Assembly (NCBI GenBank): GCA_963775635.1
Contig: CAVZJO010000014.1
Span: 102,631 to 166,630 of the forward strand
Reading direction: 5' to 3'
Length of the DNA: 64,000 nt
Source of the DNA: JALORV01 sp963775635
GTDB lineage: Bacteria; Pseudomonadota; Gammaproteobacteria; Burkholderiales; Burkholderiaceae_F
Positions 30,341 through 41,008 of this stretch are shown here, in pieces. Both the position numbers and the translations under genes were made by a program. Positions within the stretch are counted from its first letter, which is position 1, and each line of letters begins with the position of its first letter. The notes beneath the pieces are model-generated. The model saw only the letters and a program-made list of their open reading frames with translations. It did no database searches and had not been told where the DNA came from.

Positions 30341-30985
30341 GCATGCCCCTGCTTTCATTGCTCGAATGCCGCGTGCTGGGCGTGCTGGTCGAGAAGGAGA
30401 CGGACGGTCCCCGACATCTATCCGCTGTCTCTGAACGCGCTGACCGCCGGCTGCAACCAGAAGAACAACCGTGATCCGCTGCTGAACGCCAGCGAGGTCG
30501 AGGTGCAGGCGGCGATTGACCGCCTGCAGCCACTGACGCTGGTCATCGAATCCAGCGGGTCGCGCGTCATGCGCTATTCACAGAACGTGGCGCGCGTGCT
30601 GCGCGTGTCGTCCGAAGCGGTCGCGCTGCTGGCCGCGCTCTGGCTGCGCGGTCCGCAGACGGCGGCCGAGTTGCGGGCTGCGACCGAGCGCCTGCATCGC
30701 TTTGCCGATGTCAGCTCGGTCGAGGGGTTTCTGCAGCAGATGGCCACGCGGACGGACGAGGCCGGTGGGCCTCTGGTGGTCCTACTCCCGCGTGCTCCAG
30801 GAGCGCGCGAGCCGCGCTGGGCTCAGTTGCTGTCTCCGCTGCCCGCCGAAGATAGCGCGCCGAAGCCCGTCCGAGGCGCCGACGGAGCGGCCGCGCCGTG
30901 GAATGACGAGTTCGAGCAGCTGCGCGCCGAGCTGGCCGAACTGAAATCCCGCGTCAGCGCGCTCGAAGCCCGCCAGCGCGACTAA
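30337..30985 (+). CDS. YceH family (DUF480) protein, apparent frameshift
   Basis: Winged-helix DUF480 protein, usually about 215 residues. LLSLLECRVLGVLVEKE at the start is the family signature. Near 30406 the frame shifts, and PDIYPLSLNALTAGCNQKNNRDP with the remainder continues to 30985, including a C-terminal coiled coil (ELAELKSRVSALEARQ). ATG 30337 overlaps the stop of the channel gene. One surplus base explains the break. Molecular role of the family is not settled. Confidence 0.82.
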
Positions 30986-31127
30986 GTCACCGCGATCCCG
31001 TGCTGTCGCGGAGTCGATCCTCCGACATTGCGGTCAGGTTTCCGCCCTGTTTCCCTTGGTTACAACGGCAGTAGGCAGGCGATGTGCTGCGTAGAATCTT
31101 TGCCGTATCTCACTGCGAGCTCGCTTT

Positions 31128-32624
31128 GTGCTGAAAAGTCCTCGATTGTGGTTGGGCCTGGCCGCGCTGTTCGCTGTTCTCGGCGCGGCGTGGTGGTGGT
31201 CTGCGCGCAGCGCGGACGAGGCGCCCAAGTACCGGTTCGGCACGGTCGAGCGCGGCCCGCTGACCGCGACCGTCTCGTCGACGGGGACGCTGAATCCGGT
31301 CACGTCGGTGCAGGTCGGCACGCAGGTCTCGGGCCAGATCCAGCAACTGATGGTCGACTTCAATTCGCCGGTGAAGAAGAACGACCTGATCGCGCGCATC
31401 GACCCCGAGACATTTCAGTATCGCGTCCGCCAGGCCGAAGCGGACCTCGAAGCCGCGCGCTCCTCGCTCAACCGCGCGCGGGTCTCGCTCGCCAACACGC
31501 AGCGCGATCTCGCGCGCACGAAGGAACTGGTGAGCCGCAACTTCGTCTCGTCGGCCGAACTCGACCGCGTACAGTCGACCTACGACCTGGCGGACGCCGA
31601 GGTCAAGACGGCGCAGGCGGTGGTGCAGCAGCGCGAAGCGCAGCTGGCGACGGCGCGCGTCGACCTCGGGCGCACCGAAATCCGCGCTCCGGTCGATGGC
31701 GTGGTGATCAAGCGCAGCGTCGACGTCGGCCAGACGGTCGCAGCCAGCCTGCAGGCGCCGGAACTTTTCATCATCGCGAAGGACCTGCGCGACATGCAGG
31801 TCGATACCTCGATCGACGAGGCCGACGTCGGTCGCATTCGCGTCGGCCAGCGTGCGAGTTTCACCGTCGACGCGTTTCCCGGCCGCACTTTTATCGGCGA
31901 AGTGCGCAGCGTGCGCAAGGCACCGCAGAGCGCGCAGAACGTCGTGACCTACATCGCCATCGTCTCGGCGAACAACGATCGCGGCGAACTGCTGCCCGGC
32001 ATGACTGCCAATGTCCGCATCGTCACCGAGACGCGCGAATCGGTTTTGAAGGCACCCAATGGCGCGCTGCGCTTCCGGCCGGCGGGTGCCGAGACGGTCA
32101 AGTCGTCGGACGACGGTGGCGACAAGGGCAGCGCAGGCAAGGCGTCTGCGGCAGGCGCGAGCCCGCTCGCTCAGTTTCGCGAACGGCTGGTGACCGACCT
32201 CAAGCTGGACGCGGAGCAGCAGCAACGGCTGGAGCCGATCTTCGCTGAGATGCGCGGCAAGTTCATGGCGTTGCGCGAGATGCCCGAGGACGCGCGTGCC
32301 AAGGCAGGCAACGCGATCCGCGCCGAACTGCGCGCCAAGATCGAGGACATCCTCAAGCCGGAACAAAAGGCGCTCTACGCCGAAATTGCCGCCGAGTTCA
32401 GCGGTCGCGCAGGCAGCGGCTCGACGACGCGCGGCCGACTGTGGGTGCTGGCCGGCGGCAAGCCACGTGCGATCGAGGTGCGCGTCGGACTGTCCGACGG
32501 CTCGATGACGGAGATCAGCGGCGAGGGCGTCAGCGAGGGCATGGAGGTCATCGTCGGCCAGCAAAATGGCGCGGCAACCGGCACGCCGGCGCAGAAGGGC
32601 TCGCCGCCGCGGATGTTCTTCTGA
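31128..32624 (+). CDS. MacA-like periplasmic adaptor with inserted helical domain
   Basis: Membrane-fusion protein of 498 residues for a MacAB-TolC-type exporter. An N-terminal anchor helix lies at 7-25, followed by the lipoyl half-motif GTQVSGQI, a coiled-coil hairpin (about 100-180), the second lipoyl half (IRAPVDGVVI) and a beta-barrel. Unusually, the membrane-proximal domain is interrupted: residues about 325-345 are a low-complexity linker, and 346-427 form a charged helical region resembling Spy/CpxP LTxxQ proteins. The barrel-type sequence then resumes (GRLWVLAGGKPRAIEVRVG). The start is GTG 31128. It is the first gene of a three-gene exporter operon. Confidence 0.87.
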   Translation: MLKSPRLWLGLAALFAVLGAAWWWSARSADEAPKYRFGTVERGPLTATVSSTGTLNPVTSVQVGTQVSGQIQQLMVDFNSPVKKNDLIARIDPETFQYRVRQAEADLEAARSSLNRARVSLANTQRDLARTKELVSRNFVSSAELDRVQSTYDLADAEVKTAQAVVQQREAQLATARVDLGRTEIRAPVDGVVIKRSVDVGQTVAASLQAPELFIIAKDLRDMQVDTSIDEADVGRIRVGQRASFTVDAFPGRTFIGEVRSVRKAPQSAQNVVTYIAIVSANNDRGELLPGMTANVRIVTETRESVLKAPNGALRFRPAGAETVKSSDDGGDKGSAGKASAAGASPLAQFRERLVTDLKLDAEQQQRLEPIFAEMRGKFMALREMPEDARAKAGNAIRAELRAKIEDILKPEQKALYAEIAAEFSGRAGSGSTTRGRLWVLAGGKPRAIEVRVGLSDGSMTEISGEGVSEGMEVIVGQQNGAATGTPAQKGSPPRMFF

Positions 32625-32625
32625 G

Positions 32626-33372
32626 ATGGCCGCGCCGCTGGTCCGCGTCGAACACCTCGCCAAGGACTACGTCCTCGGGGACAACGTGGTGCATGCGCTC
32701 GCGGGAGTCACTCTGACCATCAATGCCGGCGAATTCGTCGCCGTCATGGGGCCGTCGGGATCGGGCAAGTCGACCTTCATGAACATGATCGGCTGTCTCG
32801 ACCGTCCGACTTCGGGGCGCTACTGGCTGGCCGGCGAGGACGTCGCCGGCATGGATTCGGACGAGCTCGCCGCGGTGCGCAACCTGCGCATCGGTTTCGT
32901 GTTCCAGCAGTTCAACCTGCTCGCCCGTACCAGCGCGCTTGAAAACGTCGAACTGCCGCTGATGTACGCGAACGTGTCGGTCAAGGACCGCCATGCGCGC
33001 GCATTGCAGAAACTGGCGCAGGTCGGACTGGTTGAGCGAGCGGACCATCAGCCCTCGCAGCTCTCGGGTGGCCAGCAGCAGAGGGTCGCGATCGCTCGCG
33101 CGCTCGTCAACAACCCGTCGCTGATTCTGGCCGACGAACCGACCGGTGCGCTCGATTCGCGCACGAGCGTGGAGATCATGGCGCTGCTGCAGCAGCTGAA
33201 TGCGGCCGGCATGACGATCGTCCTGGTGACCCACGAGAACGACGTGGCCGCCTACGCGGGCCGCGTCGTGCATTTCCGCGATGGCAAGGTCGTCAGCGAC
33301 GATCGGCAGTCGCCGCGCTCGGCGTCGGCCGATCTCGACAGGCTCGACCGCGGCGCGGCCGCGGCGGCGTGA
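32626..33372 (+). CDS. MacB/LolD-type ABC exporter ATPase
   Basis: 248-residue ATPase with Walker A GPSGSGKST, the FVFQQFNLL Q-loop, signature LSGGQQQR and Walker B LILADEPTGALD. In canonical E. coli MacB the ATPase is fused to the permease; here they are separate genes, as in many other proteobacteria. It starts one base after the adaptor stop. Confidence 0.9.
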   Translation: MAAPLVRVEHLAKDYVLGDNVVHALAGVTLTINAGEFVAVMGPSGSGKSTFMNMIGCLDRPTSGRYWLAGEDVAGMDSDELAAVRNLRIGFVFQQFNLLARTSALENVELPLMYANVSVKDRHARALQKLAQVGLVERADHQPSQLSGGQQQRVAIARALVNNPSLILADEPTGALDSRTSVEIMALLQQLNAAGMTIVLVTHENDVAAYAGRVVHFRDGKVVSDDRQSPRSASADLDRLDRGAAAAA

Positions 33373-33421
33373 CCACGAGGCCAAAGCGATGAACGCCGCA
33401 CGGCCGCTCCGAAGGCGCGCG

Positions 33422-33455
33422 CTCCCCCGTGGGGGACAGCCCGCAGGGCGAAGGG
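33422..33455. repeat. GC-rich double palindrome before the permease gene
   Basis: TCCCCC-GT-GGGGGA (33423-33436) is followed by GCCC-GCA-GGGC (33439-33449) and a G-run. This short extragenic palindrome type is common in Burkholderiales genomes. It fills the gap between the ATPase and permease genes. Confidence 0.5.
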
Positions 33456-33461
33456 GGCGAC

Positions 33462-34694
<1,233 letters not shown>

Positions 34695-34721
34695 CCGCGT
34701 TTGCGGAGCGCTTATCCAGCC

Positions 34722-34786
34722 GCTGACCAGACGCTGCTGCGGCAGCATGGTCAGCGAGCCCCCGGCCGTTTTCCGGGAGGGCTCGC
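34722..34786 (+). terminator. Two consecutive hairpins after the exporter operon
   Basis: GCTGACCA (34722-34729) pairs with TGGTCAGC (34748-34755) around an inner GCTGC/GCAGC stem. GCGAGCCC (34754-34761) then pairs with GGGCTCGC (34779-34786), with a CCGG/CCGG inner stem and a TTTT-containing loop. Neither has a T-tract. The second reaches to within 6 bases of the next ATG. Confidence 0.5.
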
Positions 34787-34792
34787 GGAGTC

Positions 34793-36502
34793 ATGCTTCG
34801 AGCCAACCGGTTCTGCCGTCCGAACTGCGCCATCTTCGCACTGAGCGCGCTGGCGCTCGTCCTGATGTGGCCCGAGCCGGCACATGCGCTGATCCGCTGG
34901 ATGGGCGTGCAGCCCGACACTCGCGAACGGCTGTGGCTGTCGGCTTTCAGCGGATTCACGCTCGGGCTGGCTATCGGCCTGTTCGCGTACGAAATGCGCG
35001 CTCGCGGTGTCAGCGTTGCCCTGCGCCGCCTCACCACCCTGGCCGCCAGCATCGACGGCCGCGTGCCGGCTGAAACGCAGCGCGGTTCGGTCAAGCAGGA
35101 GCTCGACCGCCTGTCCGACGAAGTGATGTATTCCGCGCGCCGCATGACGCTGCAGCGCAAGGAGTTCGACGAGCAGGCGACCGCGTGGCAGGCGATGTTC
35201 GCCGCCACGCTCGACTCGATGTTCGTCCTCGACGACATGGGCGTCGTCAGGCAGATCAACCCGGCGGCCGAGCGCCAGTTCAAGCTCGATGCCAGCGCAG
35301 CGGTTGGCCAGCATCTCGCTGACCTGCTGTTTCCGTTGTCGCATCGCGTGCTCGACCATGCTGCGTTCATGCAGGACGTCGCAGCGGGCAAGGCGGTCGG
35401 CCGACGCCAGGAGATGATCGTGCATTGCGGCCAGCGTCAGTTCCCGGTCGAAATGGCGATCGCGGAGTTCCACGTCGGTGACGCGCGCGGACTGATCGCA
35501 ACCGCTCGCGACATCTCGGCGCACCGCCAGGCGCGTGCCGATCTGAAGCGCGTGCGCGAGCAGGCCGATCGACTGCAGGCAAGACTGCGCTCGGAACTGG
35601 CGTCGCACCGGGTCGTGCGGCCGGCGTCCGAGGCGGCGGGGCAAGCCGCAGATGTGCAACCGTCGGCCCCGACCGGTGGCACACCGTTCACAGTCGAAGA
35701 TGCATGCGGCGACGTCATCCGCCGGCTGGTCGTGAAGGCCGAGCGCAAGGGGCTGGGATTCCGCTACGAAGACACCGAAGTGCAGGGCATGGGGCTCATC
35801 GGCGATGCATCGCGCCTGCGCGCGGTCGCCTCCGACTTGATCGACGGCGTGATACGCAACGCCACCAGCGGCGAGGTGATAGTCCACATTTCGGCGCTGT
35901 CCACCGACGAGCGCACCATCGAGCTGACAGTCAGCGTCAACGCGACCGGCATGTCGGAGGAGCAAGCCGCGCTTGTCGGGCGCCCGCTCCCGGCGTCCAG
36001 GAAGTCGCCGACCGCGAAGCCGCGCAGCTCACGCGATCCGCGGCAGCGCGCAGTCGAGGTGGCCGGTGTCGAGACGCAGGTCGAAACTGCCCAGGGTCGC
36101 GGAGCGCTCTTCAAGGCACGCATGCACTACGCGGTCGATCTGTCGCGCGTGGCGATCGATCTCGGTGCGCTGGCCGGTGTGGCCGCGCCCTCGACCGACG
36201 ACGGGGCGGATATCGATCCGCGAATGGTTGCTGAGTTCGCGCGCGCTGCGGCCCGGCTGCGCCACAACGCGGACAAGGGCAACCTCGGCGCGCTGTGGGC
36301 ACAGGCCCATCGATTGAAGGAGGTCTGGCTGCCGAGGGCGCCGCTCTCCGAAGCCGGACTGGTCAGCGCCCTGGCTCACACGGCCCGCGGAGGCGACGCG
36401 GCTAACGCGTGCATGCTCGCGCGCCGCCTCGCCGATGCACTTGACGTGACGGTGCGCCAGAAAATGACGGTGGAAGACGCAACCGAGGATTCGGCCGCCT
36501 GA
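34793..36502 (+). CDS. PAS-domain signalling protein with degenerate kinase and HPt-like parts
   Basis: 569 residues. Two N-terminal membrane helices (about 10-32 and 50-66) are followed by a HAMP-like helix, then a PAS domain (about 130-245; TLDSMFVLDDMGVVRQINPAAE). No H-box with a phosphoacceptor histidine follows. A HATPase-like region (about 300-390) keeps the order of motifs but has lost key residues (VIRNATSGEV; NATGMSEEQ where DxGxGM is expected). The C-terminus resembles an HPt domain with AHRLKEVW, where xHxLKG is usual. It looks like a sensor that has lost kinase activity. It stands alone after the exporter genes. Confidence 0.7.
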   Translation: MLRANRFCRPNCAIFALSALALVLMWPEPAHALIRWMGVQPDTRERLWLSAFSGFTLGLAIGLFAYEMRARGVSVALRRLTTLAASIDGRVPAETQRGSVKQELDRLSDEVMYSARRMTLQRKEFDEQATAWQAMFAATLDSMFVLDDMGVVRQINPAAERQFKLDASAAVGQHLADLLFPLSHRVLDHAAFMQDVAAGKAVGRRQEMIVHCGQRQFPVEMAIAEFHVGDARGLIATARDISAHRQARADLKRVREQADRLQARLRSELASHRVVRPASEAAGQAADVQPSAPTGGTPFTVEDACGDVIRRLVVKAERKGLGFRYEDTEVQGMGLIGDASRLRAVASDLIDGVIRNATSGEVIVHISALSTDERTIELTVSVNATGMSEEQAALVGRPLPASRKSPTAKPRSSRDPRQRAVEVAGVETQVETAQGRGALFKARMHYAVDLSRVAIDLGALAGVAAPSTDDGADIDPRMVAEFARAAARLRHNADKGNLGALWAQAHRLKEVWLPRAPLSEAGLVSALAHTARGGDAANACMLARRLADALDVTVRQKMTVEDATEDSAA

Positions 36503-36600
36503 AGCTCCGTCTGCCGCCATGTCGCGGGTAACATGGCGCGCCCTGCGCACCGAGCTGCCGATGGGGGCAACCTACGAACAGGGTGAACAGGGAGCGCATA

Positions 36601-37458
36601 TTGGATCTGCTGTTGCTGGCAAAGGCCGCCTTGCTCGGAATCATCGAAGGCCTGACCGAATTTCTGCCGATCTCGTCGACGGGCCACCTGATCGTCGGCA
36701 GTTCACTACTCGCCTTTCGCGGCAACACCGTGGCGACCTTCGAGATCGCCATTCAGACCGGCGCGATGATGGCTGTCGTCTGGGAGTATCGGGTGCGCTT
36801 TGCCACGACGATCGCTGGACTGGCGTCCGACGCGCAGGCCCGCCGCTTTGCGTTGAATGTCGTCATTGCGTTCATGCCGGCGATCGTGTTCGGCCTGTTG
36901 CTGGGCAAGTTCATCAAGGAGCATCTATTCCACGCCGTGCCGGTGGCGGCGGCGTTCGTGATCGGCGGCGGCGTGATCCTGTGGGCCGAGGCTCGCCACA
37001 AACGGCTCTATGGCGCGCGTGACCTGCTGGGTCGCCGTCACGCGCGCGTGGAAACCGTGGACGACATGACGTCACTCGATGCGTTGAAGGTCGGGCTGGT
37101 CCAGTGTCTGGCGCTGATACCGGGCACCAGCCGCTCGGGCGCCACGATTATCGGCGGCATGATCCTCGGCCTGTCGCGCCGGGCGGCCACCGAGTTCAGT
37201 TTTTTTCTGGCCATCCCGACGTTGATCGGTGCTGGCGTCTACTCGGTCTGGAAACAGCGCGATGCCTTCGTCCCCGCCGACGCGCCGATCTTCATGGTCG
37301 GCCTCGCGTTCGCGTTTGTCTCCGCTTGGCTGTGCATCCGCTGGCTGATCCGCTACATCTCCACCCACGACTTCGTCCCCTTCGGCTGGTACCGCATCGC
37401 GTTCGGCGGCGTGATCCTGCTGACAGCGTGGGCGGGCTGGGTCGACTGGACTCGCTGA
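36601..37458 (+). CDS. uppP: UppP (BacA) undecaprenyl-diphosphate phosphatase
   Basis: Integral membrane phosphatase of 285 residues that recycles the C55 lipid carrier for peptidoglycan and other envelope polymers. The signature EGLTEFLPISSTGH lies at about 16-29, and PGTSRSGAT is in the second repeat. The start is chosen as TTG 36601 with AGGGAG 6 bases upstream, which gives the family N-terminus (a leading D then LLLLAKA). GTG 36583 would add six residues. Its stop overlaps the next ATG. Confidence 0.93.
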   Translation: MDLLLLAKAALLGIIEGLTEFLPISSTGHLIVGSSLLAFRGNTVATFEIAIQTGAMMAVVWEYRVRFATTIAGLASDAQARRFALNVVIAFMPAIVFGLLLGKFIKEHLFHAVPVAAAFVIGGGVILWAEARHKRLYGARDLLGRRHARVETVDDMTSLDALKVGLVQCLALIPGTSRSGATIIGGMILGLSRRAATEFSFFLAIPTLIGAGVYSVWKQRDAFVPADAPIFMVGLAFAFVSAWLCIRWLIRYISTHDFVPFGWYRIAFGGVILLTAWAGWVDWTR

Positions 37459-39011
37459 TGGGAGCAGTCAACCGCAATGACGAATGCCAGGAGCTCACCG
37501 CGCTGCTGCGCTCGCGCTTCCCGATCATCCTCGTCCAGTCGCACGAGGAGCCGCGCATCCTCGATCTGCTGCAGAAGGCCGCCAATCTCGAAAACCAGGT
37601 CTTGATGAGCTGGAGCATCACGAACGGTATCCGCCGCCACGGGCGCGAGGAGGCGATCTACCAGACGAACGACCTGCTCGACGCGCTCAAGCACATCGAC
37701 AAGACCCAGCAGAACGGCATCTATGCGCTATGCGACGCCCACCCGGGCTTCAAGGACCCGGTGGCATTGCGGTTGATCCGCGAGATTGCACTGTCGCACG
37801 CCCGGAGCGCCCGCACGCTGGTGTTCGTGAGTCCGCGCCTGGAAGAAATGCCGTCGGAACTGCTGAGGCTGGCCGCGCACTTCCACCCGCACCTGCCGAA
37901 CCGCGACGAGATCCGCGCGCTGGTGGTCGAGGAGGCGCGCCGCTACGAATCGCAGTCCGGCCAGAAGCCGCGTGGCGAGCGACAGGCGCTGGAGATGCTG
38001 ATCATGCATCTGCTCGGCATGGAGCAGGACGATGTGCGTCGGCTGGTGCGGCAGGCACTGCGTGACGACGGCGCAATCAGCGCGGACGATGTGCGGCGCG
38101 TGCTGGCGACGAAGTACGAGGCGCTTGGCGGCGCAGGCTCGCTGGCCTACGAGGAAAGCAAGGTCCGGTTCGACGATGTCGGCGGCCTGGCGCAGCTCAA
38201 GCACTGGATCGCGCTGCGGCGCAGCCCCTTCTTAGACGCGGGCGACGACATCGACCGCCCCAAGGGCATCGTGCTGCTCGGCGTGCAGGGTGGTGGCAAG
38301 AGCCTGGCGGCGCGGGCAGTGGCCGGCGAATGGGGTGTGCCGCTGATGCGAATGGACTTCGGAGCGCTTTACAACAAGTACTACGGCGAGACCGAGCGAA
38401 ACCTACGCCATGCCTTCGCGGCGGCCGAAAGCATGTCGCCCTGCGTGCTCTGGATCGACGAGATCGAGAAGGGGATTTCGACCGACAGCGGCGACGGCGA
38501 CGGCGGTGTGTCGCGACGAGTACTCGGCACGCTGCTGACCTGGATGGCCGAACGGAAGGAGCCAGTGTTCATCGTCGCCACGTCCAACGACATCTCGCAG
38601 TTGCCGCCCGAGCTGGTGCGCAAGGGACGTTTCGACGAGATCTTCTTCGTGGATTTCCCGAGTCCGGAGGCGCGTGCGCAGATCCTGCGCATCCATCTGG
38701 GCAAACGAGGCCACGACGCGGCCAGCTTCGACGTCGACGGCCTTGTGCGCCTGTCGCAGGGCTACTCGGGCGCCGAGATCGAACAGGCGATCGTGTCGGC
38801 TTCGTTCGAAGCGCGGGCGCACGATGCCGCCCTCACGTCGGCCGACATCCTCGCGGAAATCGAGCGCACTCGACCATTGTCGGTCGTGATGGCCGAGAAG
38901 ATCGATGCGCTGCGCGAGTGGGCCGCCGAGCGCGCTGTGTATGCCGACAAGGCGCGCGACGAGCGGACATCGGGTCAGGACGTTTGCGGCACCAGGCCCG
39001 GTTCGGAGTAG
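37458..39011 (+). CDS. Ycf46-type AAA ATPase
   Basis: 517 residues. An N-terminal region (SRFPIILVQSHEEPRILDLL) is typical of the Ycf46/DUF-AAA group. An AAA module follows, with Walker A GVQGGGKS at 275-282, Walker B VLWIDEIEKG at 330-339 and the arginine-finger stretch RKGRFDEIFFVD. Members are linked to carbon or inorganic-carbon physiology in cyanobacteria; the role in proteobacteria is unclear. ATG 37458 overlaps the uppP stop. Its last 37 bases overlap the end of cysA on the other strand. Confidence 0.83.
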   Translation: MGAVNRNDECQELTALLRSRFPIILVQSHEEPRILDLLQKAANLENQVLMSWSITNGIRRHGREEAIYQTNDLLDALKHIDKTQQNGIYALCDAHPGFKDPVALRLIREIALSHARSARTLVFVSPRLEEMPSELLRLAAHFHPHLPNRDEIRALVVEEARRYESQSGQKPRGERQALEMLIMHLLGMEQDDVRRLVRQALRDDGAISADDVRRVLATKYEALGGAGSLAYEESKVRFDDVGGLAQLKHWIALRRSPFLDAGDDIDRPKGIVLLGVQGGGKSLAARAVAGEWGVPLMRMDFGALYNKYYGETERNLRHAFAAAESMSPCVLWIDEIEKGISTDSGDGDGGVSRRVLGTLLTWMAERKEPVFIVATSNDISQLPPELVRKGRFDEIFFVDFPSPEARAQILRIHLGKRGHDAASFDVDGLVRLSQGYSGAEIEQAIVSASFEARAHDAALTSADILAEIERTRPLSVVMAEKIDALREWAAERAVYADKARDERTSGQDVCGTRPGSE

Positions 39012-40069
39012 ACGCGCAGTTTGCGCGGTCGCACGACCAGCCTTTCTCCCAGCCGCAGTTCCAGCTGCTCGGCCTGGCTGCGGGGCACTTCCACCTCGAT
39101 CGGCACCGCGGCTTCGCGGTCGGTGCGCTCGAGTTCGAGCAGCACATTGGCGCCGCGCAGGTACTTGCGCACCAGGTCGACCACCACGCCGTCTGCACCC
39201 GGGGCATAGCGCTCGACCTCCAGTTCATGAGGCCGCGCAAAGGCAATCGCGGCGCCTTCGGCCGCGCGCGTCCCGGGCTGGTCGGGGACGTCGACCCGCA
39301 GGCCCTCGCCGGTGAAGATGCCGGCTTCCGCGCGGCCGTGGAAGCAGTTCACGGTCCCGAGAAAGCCGTACACGAACGAGTTGGCCGGATGCGTGTACAC
39401 CTCGTCGGGAGGACCGACTTGCTCGATTCGGCCGCGGTTCATCACGACGACGCGATCGGCGACCTCCAGTGCTTCTTCCTGGTCGTGCGTCACGAAGACG
39501 CTGGTGACGTGCAGTTCGTCGTGCAGTCGACGCAGCCAGCGCCGCAGTTCCTTGCGCACCTTGGCGTCGAGCGCGCCGAACGGCTCGTCGAGCAGCAGCA
39601 CGCGGGGTTCGACCGCGAGCGCGCGCGCCAGCGCGATGCGCTGGCGCTGCCCGCCCGACAGCTGGTTGGGGTAGCGGTCGCCCAGCCAGTCGAGCTGCAC
39701 CAGGTTGAGCAGTTTATGCACGCGTGCCCGGATCTCCTCGTCGCCCGGCCGTTCGCGGCGCGGCTTGACTCGCAGCCCGAACGCCACGTTGTCGAACACC
39801 GTCATGTGGCGGAACAGTGCGTAGTGCTGGAACACGAAGCCGACGCGCCGGCGCTGCACCGCGAGCTTTGTGGCGTCTTCGCCGTGGACGGCGACGCTGC
39901 CGTTGTCGGGCGTCTCCAGCCCGGCAATGATCCGCAGCAGCGTGGTCTTGCCGCAGCCAGACGGACCGAGCAGCGCGACCAGTTCGCCGTGGTCGATGTC
40001 GAGCGACACGTCGTTCAGCGCCGTAAAGGCGCCGAAGCGCTTCGAGAGATTGCGGATTTCGATGGACAT
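38975..40069 (-). CDS. cysA: CysA sulfate/thiosulfate ABC importer ATPase
   Basis: 364-residue ATPase of the CysATW importer. Walker A GPSGCGKTT, signature LSGGQRQR and Walker B VLLLDEPFGALD are present, with a C-terminal TOBE-type regulatory barrel (about 240-355). It is the distal gene of the minus-strand operon sbp-cysT-cysW-cysA. The tail-to-tail overlap with the AAA gene is 37 bases. Confidence 0.94.
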   Translation of the reverse strand: MSIEIRNLSKRFGAFTALNDVSLDIDHGELVALLGPSGCGKTTLLRIIAGLETPDNGSVAVHGEDATKLAVQRRRVGFVFQHYALFRHMTVFDNVAFGLRVKPRRERPGDEEIRARVHKLLNLVQLDWLGDRYPNQLSGGQRQRIALARALAVEPRVLLLDEPFGALDAKVRKELRRWLRRLHDELHVTSVFVTHDQEEALEVADRVVVMNRGRIEQVGPPDEVYTHPANSFVYGFLGTVNCFHGRAEAGIFTGEGLRVDVPDQPGTRAAEGAAIAFARPHELEVERYAPGADGVVVDLVRKYLRGANVLLELERTDREAAVPIEVEVPRSQAEQLELRLGERLVVRPRKLRVYSEPGLVPQTS

Positions 40070-40087
40070 GGCGATTCCGGGAAGGAG

Positions 40088-41008
40088 TCAGGTCGCGACC
40101 TGGGCTGCGGCCGGCAGGAAACCGGGCAGGTGGTCGCTGTCTTTGGTGGCGGTGCGTTGCGCCGCCTCGCGCGCTCGCTCGTCGCGCCATTCGATCAAGC
40201 TCTTGACGGCCAGCGTCACGATCGCGAGGCAAGCCAGGATCGAGGCCACCGCGAAGGCTGCTGCGAACTGGTATTCGTTGTAGAGAATCTCGACATGCAG
40301 CGGAACGGTGTTGGTCAGGCCGCGGATGTGCCCGGAAACAACGCTGACCGCGCCAAATTCGCCCATCGCCCGCGCGTTGCACAGGATCACGCCGTACAGC
40401 AGCCCCCACTTGATGTTGGGCAGCGTCACCGTCACGAACGTGCGCCAGCCCGACGCGCCCAGCGTCAGCGCCGCCTCCTCTTCCTCGGTGCCCTGCGACT
40501 GCATCAGCGGGATCAATTCGCGCGCCACGAACGGGAAGGTGACGAACACCGTCGCCAAAACGATGCCCGGCAGCGCGAAGATGATCTTGATGTCGTGCGC
40601 CTGCAGCCACGGTCCGAACCAGCCCTGCGCACCGAACACGAGGACGTAGATCAGGCCGGCGACCACCGGCGACACCGAGAAGGGCAGGTCGATCAGCGTG
40701 ATCAGCAACTGTTTGCCGCGGAACTCGAACTTGGTGATCGCCCATGCGGCGGCCACGCCGAACACCAGGTTCAACGGCACCGCGATGCCCGCTGCCAGCA
40801 GCGTCAGCCGGATCGCGGCCAGCGCGTCGGGCTCGACGATCGCGGCGAAGTAGGTTTCAAATCCCTTGCGCAACGCTTCGAAGAACACCGCAACCAGCGG
40901 CAACAGAATGAAGAGCGCCAGGAAGCCCAGCGCGAAGCCCGTCAGCAGCAACCGCACCCATACCGGTTCGGTGGTGGCCTTGGCAGGTGCGAAGAGCTTC
41001 GTCGCCAT
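40088..41008 (-). CDS. cysW: CysW sulfate ABC permease
   Basis: 306-residue inner-membrane permease with six helices and the EAA-type loop EEEEAALTLGASGWRTF that docks on CysA. ATG 41008 overlaps the cysT stop by one base (TGATG); the frame runs seven codons further upstream inside cysT. It forms the heterodimeric channel with CysT. Confidence 0.94.
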   Translation of the reverse strand: MATKLFAPAKATTEPVWVRLLLTGFALGFLALFILLPLVAVFFEALRKGFETYFAAIVEPDALAAIRLTLLAAGIAVPLNLVFGVAAAWAITKFEFRGKQLLITLIDLPFSVSPVVAGLIYVLVFGAQGWFGPWLQAHDIKIIFALPGIVLATVFVTFPFVARELIPLMQSQGTEEEEAALTLGASGWRTFVTVTLPNIKWGLLYGVILCNARAMGEFGAVSVVSGHIRGLTNTVPLHVEILYNEYQFAAAFAVASILACLAIVTLAVKSLIEWRDERAREAAQRTATKDSDHLPGFLPAAAQVAT

